This document shows, piece after piece, positions 1 through 9,350 of a stretch of 64,000 bases of DNA. This DNA comes from Rhodospirillales bacterium URHD0017 (lineage in GTDB: Bacteria; Pseudomonadota; Alphaproteobacteria; Reyranellales; Reyranellaceae), in the NCBI GenBank assembly GCA_900110395.1, contig FODP01000013.1, positions 62,001-126,000 of the forward strand, in the 5' to 3' direction. How positions within the stretch are numbered: position 1 is the first letter of the stretch; the number at the start of each line of letters is the position of its first letter. Below the pieces are notes generated by a model. It did not search any database. It had not been told where the DNA came from and saw nothing but the letters and a program-made list of their open reading frames with translations. The translations under genes and the position numbers were made by a program.

Positions 1-159
1 CTTGCCTTTTTCGATCACCAGGTCCTGCTCGACGACCTCGGCAACGCGCAGATCGCGCAGCGACTTCGCCGCCCGATTCACCGCCACCGTTGCCGCCTTT
101 TCCCAGGATTCGCTGCTGGTGCCTACGAGCTCGATGACTTTGTAGACGCTGTCGGCCAT
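1..159 (-). CDS. Dodecin family flavin-binding protein (3' end cut off)
   Basis: The 53 visible codons start MADSVYKVIELVGTSSESW and continue with RAAKSLRDLRVAEVVEQD, which is the characteristic sequence of dodecins. These are about 70-residue proteins that form hollow dodecamers and store or buffer riboflavin, FMN or FAD in the cytoplasm. The Trp of the SW pair is the residue that stacks on the flavin in this family. The start is supported by an AGGGAGGT Shine-Dalgarno just upstream. The gene runs off the left edge, so the last 15-20 residues are missing. It is separated from the next minus-strand gene by about 217 bp holding a palindromic repeat. Confidence 0.9.
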   Translation of the reverse strand, partial: MADSVYKVIELVGTSSESWEKAATVAVNRAAKSLRDLRVAEVVEQDLVIEKGK

Positions 160-287
160 GGGTACCTCCCTCGACACGGTTTCACCGTCTCATCCGGTGC
201 CGGGTCAGGGGGAGGCGCGGCAGCGGCGCCGAAGAGGCCTTTCCTTGCGCGGAGCCTAGCATGGTTGGGCGGTGCTACCCAATCGAC

Positions 288-372
288 CGTCGCCCCGAGC
301 GTAGCCGAGGGGCCTTGCTTGCGTCAGGCGAGGTCTCTCCGCTCGTCGCTACGCTCCTCGGTCGAGACGACG
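288..372. repeat. Palindromic intergenic repeat, family A copy 1
   Basis: The left arm contains CCCCGAGCGTAGCCGAGG and the right arm the inverted CGCTACGCTCCTCGG, followed by CGAGACGAC. The same core (GAGCGTAGCGAGG with a GTC..GAC edge) recurs near 2025 and 24851. It lies downstream of the dodecin gene's neighbour region and just beyond the stop codon of the ATPase gene. This copy is degenerate. Such elements resemble REP sequences; a role as terminator or mRNA-end stabiliser is inference. Confidence 0.6.
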
Positions 373-376
373 GCGG

Positions 377-2008
377 TTACGCCGTCGCAAACTTGCCGAA
401 CTCCCAGTGCCGGCCGGGGGCGGCGGCGAACAGCGCCTTGGTGTAGTCGTCACGCGGCGCGCCGAACACCTGCTCGGCCGAGCCGTACTCGACGACGCGG
501 CCCTTGCTCATCACCGCAACGTAGTCGCAGATCTGGGCGGCGACGCGCAGGTCGTGGGTGATGAACAGCACCGCGAGGTTCAGGCGCTGGCGGATCTCGT
601 CCAGAAGCTCCAGCACCTGCTTCTGCACCGACACGTCGAGCGCCGACACCGCCTCGTCGGCGATCAGGAGCTCGGGCTCCATGGCGAGCGCGCGGGCGAT
701 GCAGATGCGTTGGCGCTGGCCGCCCGAGAACTGGTGTGGATAGCGGTCGAGCGAGTTGGGATCGAGTCGCACGGTCTCCATCAGCTTGCGGGCGCGGGCC
801 ATCGCTTCGTCGCGCTTGAGGCCAAAGTTCATCGGCCCCTCGATGATGAACTCGCCCACGGTGATGCGCGGGTTCATCGAGCGGTAGGGATCCTGGAAGA
901 CGATCTGCACCTTGCGGCGATGCGGACGCAGCTTGCCGGCCGGCATGGTGGCGATCTCGGTGTCGCCCAGGAAGACCTTGCCGTCGGTTGGATCGATCAG
1001 GCGGGCGATGCAGCGCGCCACCGTCGATTTTCCCGAGCCCGATTCGCCGACGATGCCCAAGGTCTCGCCCTTGCGGATGTCGAGATCGACATCGACGGCC
1101 GCCTTCACGACGCGCGCCTTCTGGAAGAAGCTCTTGCCGCTGTAGACCTTGCCGAGCTTCTCGGTGCGCAGGACGGTGATGCCCTCCTTGCGGGCCCCGC
1201 GATGCACCGGATGGATCGACGGCACCGAAGAGATCAGCATCTTGGTGTAGGCATGCTCGGGCCGTGACAGGATCTGCTCGGTCGGCCCCATCTCCACCAG
1301 CCCACCCCAGCGCAGCACGGCGACACGGTGGGCGATCTCGGCAACGACGCCGAAATCGTGGGTGATGAACAGCACGCCGGTGCCCTCGGTCGCTTGCAGC
1401 TCGGCGATCAGCTTCAGGATCTCGGCCTGGGTGGTGACGTCGAGCGCCGTGGTCGGCTCGTCGGCGATCAGCAGCACCGGGTCGAGCACCAGCGCCATGG
1501 CGATCATGATGCGCTGGCGCTGGCCGCCCGAGAGCTGGTGCGGATAGGAGGCGTAGATGCGCTCCGGCTCCGGCAGCTTCACGCGGTCGAGGATGGCGAT
1601 GATCTTGGCCTTGCGCTGGGCGGCATCGAGGCTGGTGTGGGTGTTCAGCACCTCGTCGATCTGCTCGCCGCAGGTCATGACCGGGTTCAGCGCGGTCATC
1701 GGCTCCTGGAAGATCATCGACATGCGCGTGCAGCGCAGCTCGCGCAGCCGGCCCTCGCTCGCCGCCAGGATGTTCTCGCCCTGCAGCAGGATCTCGCCCG
1801 AGCTGGGCTTCAGCGCCTTGGCGAGCAGGCCCATGACGGTGAAGGCGATCACCGACTTGCCCGAGCCCGATTCGCCCACCAGGCAGACGATCTCGCCCGG
1901 ATTGACGGTGAAGCTCACCTTGTCGACGGCGAACTCGCGGTCGGCGCCCTTGGGCAGCGTGACGGAGAGGTTGCGGACTTCCAGGACGGGCTTCTTGGCT
2001 TCACTCAT
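377..2008 (-). CDS. Peptide-type ABC transporter, fused double ATP-binding protein
   Basis: This 543-residue protein is a head-to-tail fusion of two Dpp/Opp-type ATPases, equivalent to separate DppD and DppF subunits. The first half has a Walker A GESGSGKS near residue 45, the signature LSGGQRQR and Walker B LLIADEPT. The second half has another GESGSGKS near residue 320, signature FSGGQRQR and LLIADEAVSALD. It would power import by the two permeases encoded upstream. The gene is last in the minus-strand importer operon and is separated from the DppC-like gene by a 147-bp spacer containing a family A repeat, so its expression may be adjusted relative to the permeases. Substrate is unknown: a peptide, opine or glutathione-like compound are all possible. 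Confidence 0.93.
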   Translation of the reverse strand: MSEAKKPVLEVRNLSVTLPKGADREFAVDKVSFTVNPGEIVCLVGESGSGKSVIAFTVMGLLAKALKPSSGEILLQGENILAASEGRLRELRCTRMSMIFQEPMTALNPVMTCGEQIDEVLNTHTSLDAAQRKAKIIAILDRVKLPEPERIYASYPHQLSGGQRQRIMIAMALVLDPVLLIADEPTTALDVTTQAEILKLIAELQATEGTGVLFITHDFGVVAEIAHRVAVLRWGGLVEMGPTEQILSRPEHAYTKMLISSVPSIHPVHRGARKEGITVLRTEKLGKVYSGKSFFQKARVVKAAVDVDLDIRKGETLGIVGESGSGKSTVARCIARLIDPTDGKVFLGDTEIATMPAGKLRPHRRKVQIVFQDPYRSMNPRITVGEFIIEGPMNFGLKRDEAMARARKLMETVRLDPNSLDRYPHQFSGGQRQRICIARALAMEPELLIADEAVSALDVSVQKQVLELLDEIRQRLNLAVLFITHDLRVAAQICDYVAVMSKGRVVEYGSAEQVFGAPRDDYTKALFAAAPGRHWEFGKFATA

Positions 2009-2024
2009 CGATACAGACCATCCG

Positions 2025-2144
2025 TCGTCCCGACCGGAGCGCAGAGTGCGGAGTGGAGGGACCTTGTTTCAATCACTGAGACCTTGGGCATGGAGAGAAG
2101 ACCCTTCGGCTCGCTGCGCTCGCTCAGGGTGAGCAAGAAGGTGT
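2025..2144. repeat. Palindromic intergenic repeat, family A copy 2
   Basis: The sequence carries GTCGTCCCGACCGGAGCG, then GAGTGGAGGGACCTT, and at the far end CTTCGGCTCGCTGCGCTCGC, which match the edge and core modules of the other family A copies. It sits inside the importer operon between the DppC-like and ATPase genes, so any hairpin would be within the polycistronic mRNA. The arms are less symmetrical than in the copy at 24851. Confidence 0.55.
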
Positions 2145-2155
2145 GACGCTGCGCA

Positions 2156-3087
2156 TCACACCTTCTTGCTCATCTTCGGATCCAGCGTGTCGCGCAGCCC
2201 GTCGCCCATGATGTTGATGGCGAGCACGGTGAAGGCGAGGAAGATGCCGGGATAGAAGATGTTGTGCGGGAACACGCGGAACAGCGTGCGGCCTTCGGCC
2301 ATAATGTTGCCCCAGCTCGGGATCTCCGGCGGGATGCCGATGCCCAGGAACGACAGCGCGGCCTCGACCAGGATGGCGGAGGCGGCCAGGAACGTGCCCT
2401 GTACGATCAGCGGCGCCACGGTGTTGGGCAGGATGTGGCGGAACATCAGCACCCAGGTCGGCGTGCCGACCGAGATGGCGCCCTCGACATAGGGCTCCTC
2501 GCGTACCGTCAGTACGATCGAGCGCACCAGGCGCACGACGCGCGGCACGTCGGGCACGACGATGGCGAAGATCACGGTGATCAGGCCGGCGCGCCAGATC
2601 GAGACCATGGCGATGGCGAGCAATATGCCCGGGATCGCCATCAGGCCGTCCATGATGCGCATGATGATGCCGTCGAGCCACCTGATGTAGCCCGAGACGA
2701 GGCCGATCACGACGCCGATGGCGATGGCGATGATGGCAACCGCGGCGCCCACCGCCAGCGACACGCGCGTGCCGTAGATCACGCGACTGTAGACGTCGCG
2801 GCCGAGGCTGTCGGTGCCCATGAGGGCGACGCGCTTGACGGCCTGGCCGTCGTCCAGCCGCATGGTGATCTCGGTGCCCGGCTTCTTGTTGCGCGAGGCG
2901 GGATCGATGCGGGTCGGGTCAACCGTGCCCAGGAAGGGGGCCAGGGCGGCGATCGCCAGCATGATCAGCAGGATGGAGCCGCCGATGATGACGTTGGGGT
3001 TGCGCAGGGCAAGGAGCCACAGGCTCTTGCGCTTGGTCGAGGCCGCCGCGATCGAGGCGGAGTCGACGAGGTCTTCGGTCGCGACGG

Positions 3088-3091
<4 letters not shown>
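2156..3091 (-). CDS. Peptide-type ABC transporter permease, DppC-like
   Basis: About 311 residues of the OppC/DppC inner-membrane permease family. After a short cytoplasmic N-terminus comes a first membrane segment (NPNVIIGGSILLIMLAIAAL), then the family's MGTDSLGRDVYSRVIYGTRV stretch and a permease domain ending in SFLGIGIPPEIPSWGNI. The open frame extends much further upstream but overlaps the DppB-like gene. The best start is a TTG at 3091 whose TTGA overlaps the TGA stop of that gene, implying translational coupling. It would heterodimerise with the DppB-like subunit. Confidence 0.9.
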
Positions 3092-4029
<938 letters not shown>

Positions 4030-4050
4030 TGTTCTCCTATGTATCAACGT

Positions 4051-4147
4051 CATGTTCCTCTCCCCCGTTAGGGGGAGAGGCTAGGAGAGGGGGCGACGAC
4101 GTGCGTATCCCCCTCTCCCGTCCTCTCCCCCTAGCGGGGGAGAGGAG
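4051..4147. repeat. Palindromic intergenic repeat, family B copy 1
   Basis: Two outer arms, CCTCTCCCCCGTTAGGGGG and CCCCCTAGCGGGGGAGAGG, are each self-complementary and also complementary to each other, with an inner GGAGAGGGGG / CCCCCTCTCCC pair. A second copy with the same design lies at 35352. This one separates a binding-protein gene from the permease genes of the same operon. It could form a processed or stabilised hairpin that leaves the binding protein in excess, but that is inference. Confidence 0.75.
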
Positions 4148-4167
4148 AATGACGCGCCGTCCTCATT

Positions 4168-5748
4168 TCACTTCTTCTCAATGTTCCACATAACCGGCAC
4201 CGGCGCCTTCAGCCAGCCCGTCACATTGGCGCGGGATGCACCCGGGCCGTACCACTGGCCGATCCAGCCATACTGGGCGGTCTCCAGGGCGCGATCCTGC
4301 ACGGCCTTGGCGAGCGCCTTGGCCTTGGCGGGATCGGTTTCCTTGGCATAGGCGTCGCGCAGCTTCTCCATCTCCGGATCGCTCGGCCAGCCGAACCACG
4401 ACTTGTCGCCCTGGGCGACCATGTAGGACGTCGCGATCGGGTTCAGGATGTCGGCGGCCACCGAGAAGGTGTGGAGGATGTTCCAGCCGCCCTTGTCGGC
4501 CGGGTCCTTCTTGGTGCGCCGCGTGACCAGCGTCTGCCAGTCCATCGACTGCATGTCGACCTTGAAGCCGGCTTGCTCGAGCAGCGACTTGGTGACGGGC
4601 GCGGTGTTGGTGAGCACCGGCAGCGTCGTCGACTGCATCAGCACGATCGGCGTGCCGTCGTAGCCCGCTTCCTTGAGCAGCGCTTTGGCTTTCTCGAAGT
4701 CCGGCTTGACCAGCAGGCCGTTGGGCGCATCGAAGGCGTTGGGCGTGCCGCAGATGAAGGCGGCCGAGCAGACCTTGTAGTACTCGGGCTCGCCGACCGT
4801 GGCCTTGAGGTAATCCTCCTGGCGCATGGCGAGCAGCGCGGCCATGCGGATCTTGGGATTGTCGAACGGCTTCACGACATGGTTGAAGCGGATGACGAAC
4901 TGGTGACCCAGCGGGTTCCAGTCGATCAGCTGCACGCTCTTGTCCTTCTTGAGCAGCGGGATCAGGTCGTGCGGCGGCTGCTCGATCAGGTCGATCTCTC
5001 CATTGATGATGGCATTCACCTGCTGCTGCGGATCGGGCATCTCGACGATCTCGACGCGATCGACCTTGACGAGCTTGCCGCCGGCCAGACCCGAGGCCGC
5101 TTCGCTACGTGGCTTGTATTTCGGGTTCTTGATGTAGACGTGCTTCTCGCCGGGCTTCGACTCGGCGTTGACGTAGATGAAGGGCCCCGAGCCGATCTGG
5201 CTGTCGATCTGCTTGAAGGCGTCGGTCTCGGCGACCGCCTTGGGCATCATGAAGGGCACGTTCGACGAGGGCTTGCCGAGCGAGTCGAGCACCAGCCCGT
5301 ACGGCTCCTTCAGCACCATCTGGAAGGTCTTGGCGTCGACTGCCTTGAACTCCTTGACGAAGTCCATGAGCTTCAGGCCCATCGCATCGCGCTTGCCCCA
5401 GCGCTGGATCGACGCGATGCAGTCCTCGGAGGTGACCGGCTTGCCGTCGTGCCACTCGAGGCCGTCACGCAGCGTGAAGGTCCAGGTGAGCTTGTCGGGC
5501 GAGACTTCGTACTTGTCGACCATCTGCGGCTTGACGGCGTTGTTCTCGTCGGACGCAAACAGCGTGTCATAGACCAGATAGCCGTGGTTGCGCGTGACGT
5601 AGGCCGTGGTCCAGATCGGATCGAGGATCGTCAAATTGCCGTTCTGAACGAACCGCAGAACCTTGTTGTTCTGGGCAAGCGCCGAGCCAGCACTTGCCAG
5701 GACGGCACCGGCGGCCAACGCCGCGAGAGTGCGCCGCATCATCTTCAT
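4168..5748 (-). CDS. Extracellular solute-binding protein family 5 (peptide-type importer), paralogue 1
   Basis: A 526-residue periplasmic binding protein of the DppA/OppA class. It has a Sec signal peptide (MKMMRRTLAALAAGAVLASA, cleavage after ALA) and the family core, including ILDPIWTTAY, TFTLRDGLEWHDGKPVT and GSGPFIY. It delivers substrate to the permeases encoded downstream. The neighbouring gene at 5819 encodes a close paralogue, with long shared blocks such as KPSSNVPFMMPK and NPKYKPRSE, so the pair arose by tandem duplication. The spacer between them is only 70 bp, consistent with co-transcription. Confidence 0.93.
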   Translation of the reverse strand: MKMMRRTLAALAAGAVLASAGSALAQNNKVLRFVQNGNLTILDPIWTTAYVTRNHGYLVYDTLFASDENNAVKPQMVDKYEVSPDKLTWTFTLRDGLEWHDGKPVTSEDCIASIQRWGKRDAMGLKLMDFVKEFKAVDAKTFQMVLKEPYGLVLDSLGKPSSNVPFMMPKAVAETDAFKQIDSQIGSGPFIYVNAESKPGEKHVYIKNPKYKPRSEAASGLAGGKLVKVDRVEIVEMPDPQQQVNAIINGEIDLIEQPPHDLIPLLKKDKSVQLIDWNPLGHQFVIRFNHVVKPFDNPKIRMAALLAMRQEDYLKATVGEPEYYKVCSAAFICGTPNAFDAPNGLLVKPDFEKAKALLKEAGYDGTPIVLMQSTTLPVLTNTAPVTKSLLEQAGFKVDMQSMDWQTLVTRRTKKDPADKGGWNILHTFSVAADILNPIATSYMVAQGDKSWFGWPSDPEMEKLRDAYAKETDPAKAKALAKAVQDRALETAQYGWIGQWYGPGASRANVTGWLKAPVPVMWNIEKK

Positions 5749-5818
5749 AAAAACCCCTCCAATTGTCTCAAAATGACGAGGGAGGCTCGGATCCCCTTTC
5801 CGGCCTCCCCCGGTACTC

Positions 5819-7405
5819 TTACTTCTTCGTGACGTTCCAGAACACCGTTACCGGCGCGATCATGTTGCCTTCGATGTTGTTGCGACGGGCGAGCGGCTGA
5901 TACCACTGGCCGACGTTGACGTGCGTGGGATGGTCGGCCCAGTACTTCTGCAGATCCTCGACGATCTGCTTCTGCTTGGCCGGATCGGTTTCCTTGGCGA
6001 ACTGTTCGCGGAACTTCTCGATCGTCTCGTCGCACGGCCAGCCGAACATCGCCTTGTCGCACGCGGCGTTGAAGAAGCCGGCCATCACCGGATTGAGGAT
6101 GTCGGCCGCCACCCACGAGGTGAGGAAGGCGTGCCAGCCGCCCTTGTCGGGCGGGTCCTTCTTGACGCGGCGGGCGACCAGCGTCTGCCAGTCCATCGAT
6201 TGCAGGTCGACCTTGAAGCCGGCACGCTCGAGCTGGGCCTTGGCGACCGGGGCAAGGTTGGTCAGCACCTGCAGGTCGGTCGACTGCATCAGCACGATCG
6301 GCGTGCCGTCGTAGCCGGCTTCCGTCAGCAGCTGCTTGGCCTTGGCGGCATTGCCGTTCAGCACGTCGGCCATGCCGGCGTCGCTGGCGAGCGGCGTGCC
6401 GCAGACGAACGGCGCCTTGCAGACCTTGTACCACTGCGCATCGCCGATCGTGGCCTTGAGGAAGTCCTCCTGGGCGAAGGCGACGAACGCCGCGTGCCGG
6501 ATCTTGGCGTTGTCGAACGGCTTGGCCGTGCTGTTGAAGCGGAAGGTGTACTGGTTGCCGAGCGGGTTGGCGTTCAGCAGGTTGATGTTCTTGTCCTTGG
6601 CCAGGAGCGGCAGCAGGTCGTGGCCGGGCGATTCGATCATGTCGATCTCGCCGTTCTGGATCGCCGCCACCTGGGTCTGCACGTCCGGCATGGTGATCCA
6701 CTCGACGCGGTCGAGCTTGACGACCTTGCCGCCGGCCAGGCCCGATGCCGGCTCCGACCGAGGCTTGTACTTCGGGTTCTTGACGTAGACGATCTTCTCG
6801 CCGGGCTTCCATTCCTCCGGCTTGAAAATGAACGGGCCCGAGCCGATCACGTCCTCGACCTTGATCTGCTGCATGGGGTCGGTTTGCGCGGTCTTCTTCG
6901 GCATCATGAAGGGCACGTTGGACGACGGCTTGCCGAGCGACTCCAGGACGAGGCCGTACGGCTCCTTCATCTTCATCTTGAAGGTCTTGGCATCGACGAT
7001 CTCGAAGTCGAGGACCGAGCCCATCATCTTCTGGCCCATCGAATCACGGGCGGCCCAGCGCTTGATCGAGGCGACGCAGTCCTCGGCGGTGACGGGCTTG
7101 CCGTCATTCCATTCGAGGCCGTCGCGCAGCGTGAAGGTCCAGGTGAGCTTGTCGGCCGAGACGTCGTACTTGTCGACCATCTGGGGCTTCACGGCGAACT
7201 TTTCGTCCATCGCGAAAAGCGTGTCCCAGATCATGTAGCCGTGATTGCGCTGGATGTAGGCGGTGGTCCAGATCGGATCGAGGATCTTGACGTCCGAATG
7301 CATCACGACCTTGAGGGTCTGCGCGCCGGCCGGGGCGATGCCCATCAAGCCAGCCGCCGTCGCCGCCGCAACGAACGTCGCGATCGACTTCCTGAAATCG
7401 AACAT
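5819..7405 (-). CDS. Extracellular solute-binding protein family 5 (peptide-type importer), paralogue 2
   Basis: A 528-residue DppA/OppA-class protein with a signal peptide running to APAGAQ and the same core blocks as its downstream paralogue (ILDPIWTTAY, LEWNDGKPVTAEDC, VIGSGPFIFK). The open frame continues upstream, but the start at 7405 gives a proper signal peptide and is preceded by GGGAGA. It is the first gene of the importer operon. Differences from its twin cluster in regions likely to line the ligand pocket, so the two proteins may present different ligands to one permease; this is inference. Confidence 0.92.
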   Translation of the reverse strand: MFDFRKSIATFVAAATAAGLMGIAPAGAQTLKVVMHSDVKILDPIWTTAYIQRNHGYMIWDTLFAMDEKFAVKPQMVDKYDVSADKLTWTFTLRDGLEWNDGKPVTAEDCVASIKRWAARDSMGQKMMGSVLDFEIVDAKTFKMKMKEPYGLVLESLGKPSSNVPFMMPKKTAQTDPMQQIKVEDVIGSGPFIFKPEEWKPGEKIVYVKNPKYKPRSEPASGLAGGKVVKLDRVEWITMPDVQTQVAAIQNGEIDMIESPGHDLLPLLAKDKNINLLNANPLGNQYTFRFNSTAKPFDNAKIRHAAFVAFAQEDFLKATIGDAQWYKVCKAPFVCGTPLASDAGMADVLNGNAAKAKQLLTEAGYDGTPIVLMQSTDLQVLTNLAPVAKAQLERAGFKVDLQSMDWQTLVARRVKKDPPDKGGWHAFLTSWVAADILNPVMAGFFNAACDKAMFGWPCDETIEKFREQFAKETDPAKQKQIVEDLQKYWADHPTHVNVGQWYQPLARRNNIEGNMIAPVTVFWNVTKK

Positions 7406-7440
7406 AAGCAACCGTCTCCCTATAACGCGGCCTTCTGTGC

Positions 7441-7478
7441 AAAAATCGAGCCGCTCGCGGGGACAGTAGCAGTCCCCG
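7441..7478 (-). terminator. Probable terminator after the lgt-pgeF-lipoprotein operon
   Basis: Read on the minus strand, a perfect 7-bp hairpin (CGGGGAC, 7-nt loop, GTCCCCG) is followed directly by a small CGAG-CGG-CTCG hairpin and then ATTTTT. It lies about 50 bp past the lipoprotein stop codon and just ahead of the importer operon. Confidence 0.5.
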
Positions 7479-7529
7479 ACCCCCCTCTGACAAGCCGATT
7501 CGGCCGCGCTGTAAGGTTCACGGAATGGT

Positions 7530-8516
7530 TCAAGGGCGCGGCCGATTGATCGCCTTTTCCAGCAGTTCCAGCACACCTTCTGAGGCCGCTGTCGCGACGA
7601 TGTCGCCGAACCCCGCCCAGCTGCCCTTGGTCGCGGCGAGCGGCACCGGATTGGACTGTTCGAGGTCGCCGACATTGCGGCCGGCCGGGTCCTTGACCAG
7701 CCACTTGATGACCAGCTGGCCGCGCTTGTCGTCGATCTCCGTCAGGTTGACGTTGCCGATCACGGTGAAGACGTCGGCGCCGGCGGCGTCGACGATGACG
7801 ATCTTGCTGGAACCCAGCGCGCGGCGCATGCCGGAGTAGAGCTGGCGGTTGCCGTCGGACGGCGCCCCGGTCACCGGCGCCACCATCACCTTGACGTGCG
7901 CTTCCTGCGGCTGTCCTGGCTGGCTCGACACGGGCGGCGGCGTGCCGGAGGACGCGGCGGCCATCGCCGTCGCCGTGACCGGATCAACCGGCGTCTCCAT
8001 CGGCACGCTCATGCCGGCGGCGACCTGGCCGGGCGAGCGCGCCATGAAGGTCGGCGGCTTGCCGATCAGGGTGGCGACGCGCGGGGCGGCTTGCTGGGCG
8101 ATGCGCGAGACCAGCCGCTCGCTCGCCTCGCCGTAGTCCTCGGGCCGCGCCCTGGTGCGGCTGGTCTGCGGATCCTGGGTCTTGGGCGCGCCTTCGATGT
8201 TCCAGTCGATCTGGATCTCGATGCCGGTCTCGCCGGAATCGCGCGTGCTCATGGTGCCGTTCACCTGGATCGGCGCCTCGGCCGGCTGCACGGTGGCGAT
8301 GATGCCGTACGCCTGCAGCTCCATGGCCAGCGCAGCGGCGACGCGTTGGCCCATCTCCGGCGGCATGTTGCGCGGGGCGCCGATGGCGAGCTCGATCTTG
8401 TCGCGCGCCAGCCGGCGATTGGTGGTCATTGACGAATCGTGCTCGAAGGGCCGGGGCGTCGGTGTACAGGCCGACAGCACGACGAGGCCGAGCAGTACGC
8501 CAAGCAGGCGCCTCAT
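7530..8516 (-). CDS. Predicted lipoprotein of unknown function
   Basis: About 328 residues. The N-terminus MRRLLGVLLGLVVLSAC ends in a lipobox (LSAC), predicting signal peptidase II cleavage and lipidation at the Cys, with TPTP following. The mature part is soluble, with a Pro/Gly-rich linker near the middle (ASSGTPPPVSSQPGQPQ) joining two alpha/beta-looking halves. I do not recognise the family. I choose the start at 8516 over an ATG four codons upstream because its ATG overlaps the TGA of a small upstream ORF in an ATGA arrangement. It is the last gene of the lgt operon; Lgt itself would lipidate it. Confidence 0.75.
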   Translation of the reverse strand: MRRLLGVLLGLVVLSACTPTPRPFEHDSSMTTNRRLARDKIELAIGAPRNMPPEMGQRVAAALAMELQAYGIIATVQPAEAPIQVNGTMSTRDSGETGIEIQIDWNIEGAPKTQDPQTSRTRARPEDYGEASERLVSRIAQQAAPRVATLIGKPPTFMARSPGQVAAGMSVPMETPVDPVTATAMAAASSGTPPPVSSQPGQPQEAHVKVMVAPVTGAPSDGNRQLYSGMRRALGSSKIVIVDAAGADVFTVIGNVNLTEIDDKRGQLVIKWLVKDPAGRNVGDLEQSNPVPLAATKGSWAGFGDIVATAASEGVLELLEKAINRPRP

Positions 8517-8581
8517 AGCATGACACATGTCGCGATCAGGCCGAGCAGGCAGCAGAACATCAGGATGATCAGGTAGGGCAC
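8513..8581 (-). CDS. Possible 22-residue hydrophobic leader or linker ORF
   Basis: A GTG begins one base after the pgeF stop and reads VPYLIILMFCCLLGLIATCVML before a TGA that overlaps the ATG of the lipoprotein gene. A GGGGA box lies five bases before the GTG. The product would be a single membrane-spanning peptide. It fills exactly the gap between two genes of an operon in which the other junctions are overlapping stop-start codons. It may encode a real membrane micropeptide, serve only to pass ribosomes to the next gene, or be chance. Confidence 0.35.
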   Translation of the reverse strand: MPYLIILMFCCLLGLIATCVML

Positions 8582-8582
8582 G

Positions 8583-9350
8583 TTATCCCCGGAGGGCGAC
8601 GGCCGACAGGCCGCGGCCGTAGTCGCGCACGCCGCTCAATGTATTGCGGCGATAGCTGAAGAAGTCGTCCGTGGTGGCCAACGTGTCATGGCCGGTGGCG
8701 CTTGCCGTGACGCCGGCCAGCGCCAGGCGCTGCAGCAGGTAGCCCGCGAGATCGAACATGAAATGGCCGGCGCGCCTGGCCGGACGGAAGAAGGCGTCGT
8801 TGGCCTGGTCCTGCGTGAGAAACGGCGCGGGGAACTCCGGACCGACCTCGTAGGACGCCGCACCGATGCAGGGACCGATGGCGGCGCGCACGCGCTCGCG
8901 CCGGGCGCCGAGCTTTTCCATGGCGGCAATGGTGGTGTCGACGACACCGCCCAGCGCACCTTTCCAGCCGGCATGCGCGGCGCCGATCACCTCTGCCTCG
9001 GCGTCGGCGAACAGGACTGGCGCGCAGTCGGCCGCCAGCACGCCCAGCACGACGCCCGGCCGGTCGGTCACCAGCGCATCGCCCTTGGGCGCGCCGGGCG
9101 AGGTCCAGCGCTCGCTGGCGACGGTCAGCACGTCGGTCGAATGGAACTGGTGCACCGTCAGGAGGTCGGTCTCGCCCAGCGCGAACTCGGCGGCGGCGCG
9201 CCGGCGGTTCTCGCGCACATTGTCGGGCTGGTCGCCCGAGCCATAGCCGCAGTTGAGCGAGGAGTAGAGGCCTGCGCTCACGCCGCCCTGGCGCGTGAAG
9301 AAGCGATGCTGCACGCCATCGAGGTCGGCAAGGGTGCGCGCTTGGATCAT
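8583..9350 (-). CDS. pgeF: Peptidoglycan editing factor PgeF (YfiH/LACC1 family)
   Basis: A 255-residue cytoplasmic protein of the purine-nucleoside-phosphorylase/polyphenol-oxidase-like family. In peptidoglycan synthesis this family is known to remove mis-incorporated L-Ser from UDP-MurNAc; LACC1-type activities on purine nucleosides and phenols are also reported. The metal-site motifs are present: HQFHSTDV, the ADCAPVLFAD block with GAAHAGWKG, and IGPCIGAASYEVG. The start overlaps the methyltransferase stop (ATGA), so the two are probably translated together. Confidence 0.92.
   Translation of the reverse strand: MIQARTLADLDGVQHRFFTRQGGVSAGLYSSLNCGYGSGDQPDNVRENRRRAAAEFALGETDLLTVHQFHSTDVLTVASERWTSPGAPKGDALVTDRPGVVLGVLAADCAPVLFADAEAEVIGAAHAGWKGALGGVVDTTIAAMEKLGARRERVRAAIGPCIGAASYEVGPEFPAPFLTQDQANDAFFRPARRAGHFMFDLAGYLLQRLALAGVTASATGHDTLATTDDFFSYRRNTLSGVRDYGRGLSAVALRG

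Noticed and set aside
4471..7549. Long plus-strand frames opposite the two binding-protein genes
   Set aside because: Both mirror well-supported SBP5 genes and show no motifs or ribosome-binding sites; their mutual resemblance only reflects the paralogy of the real genes.
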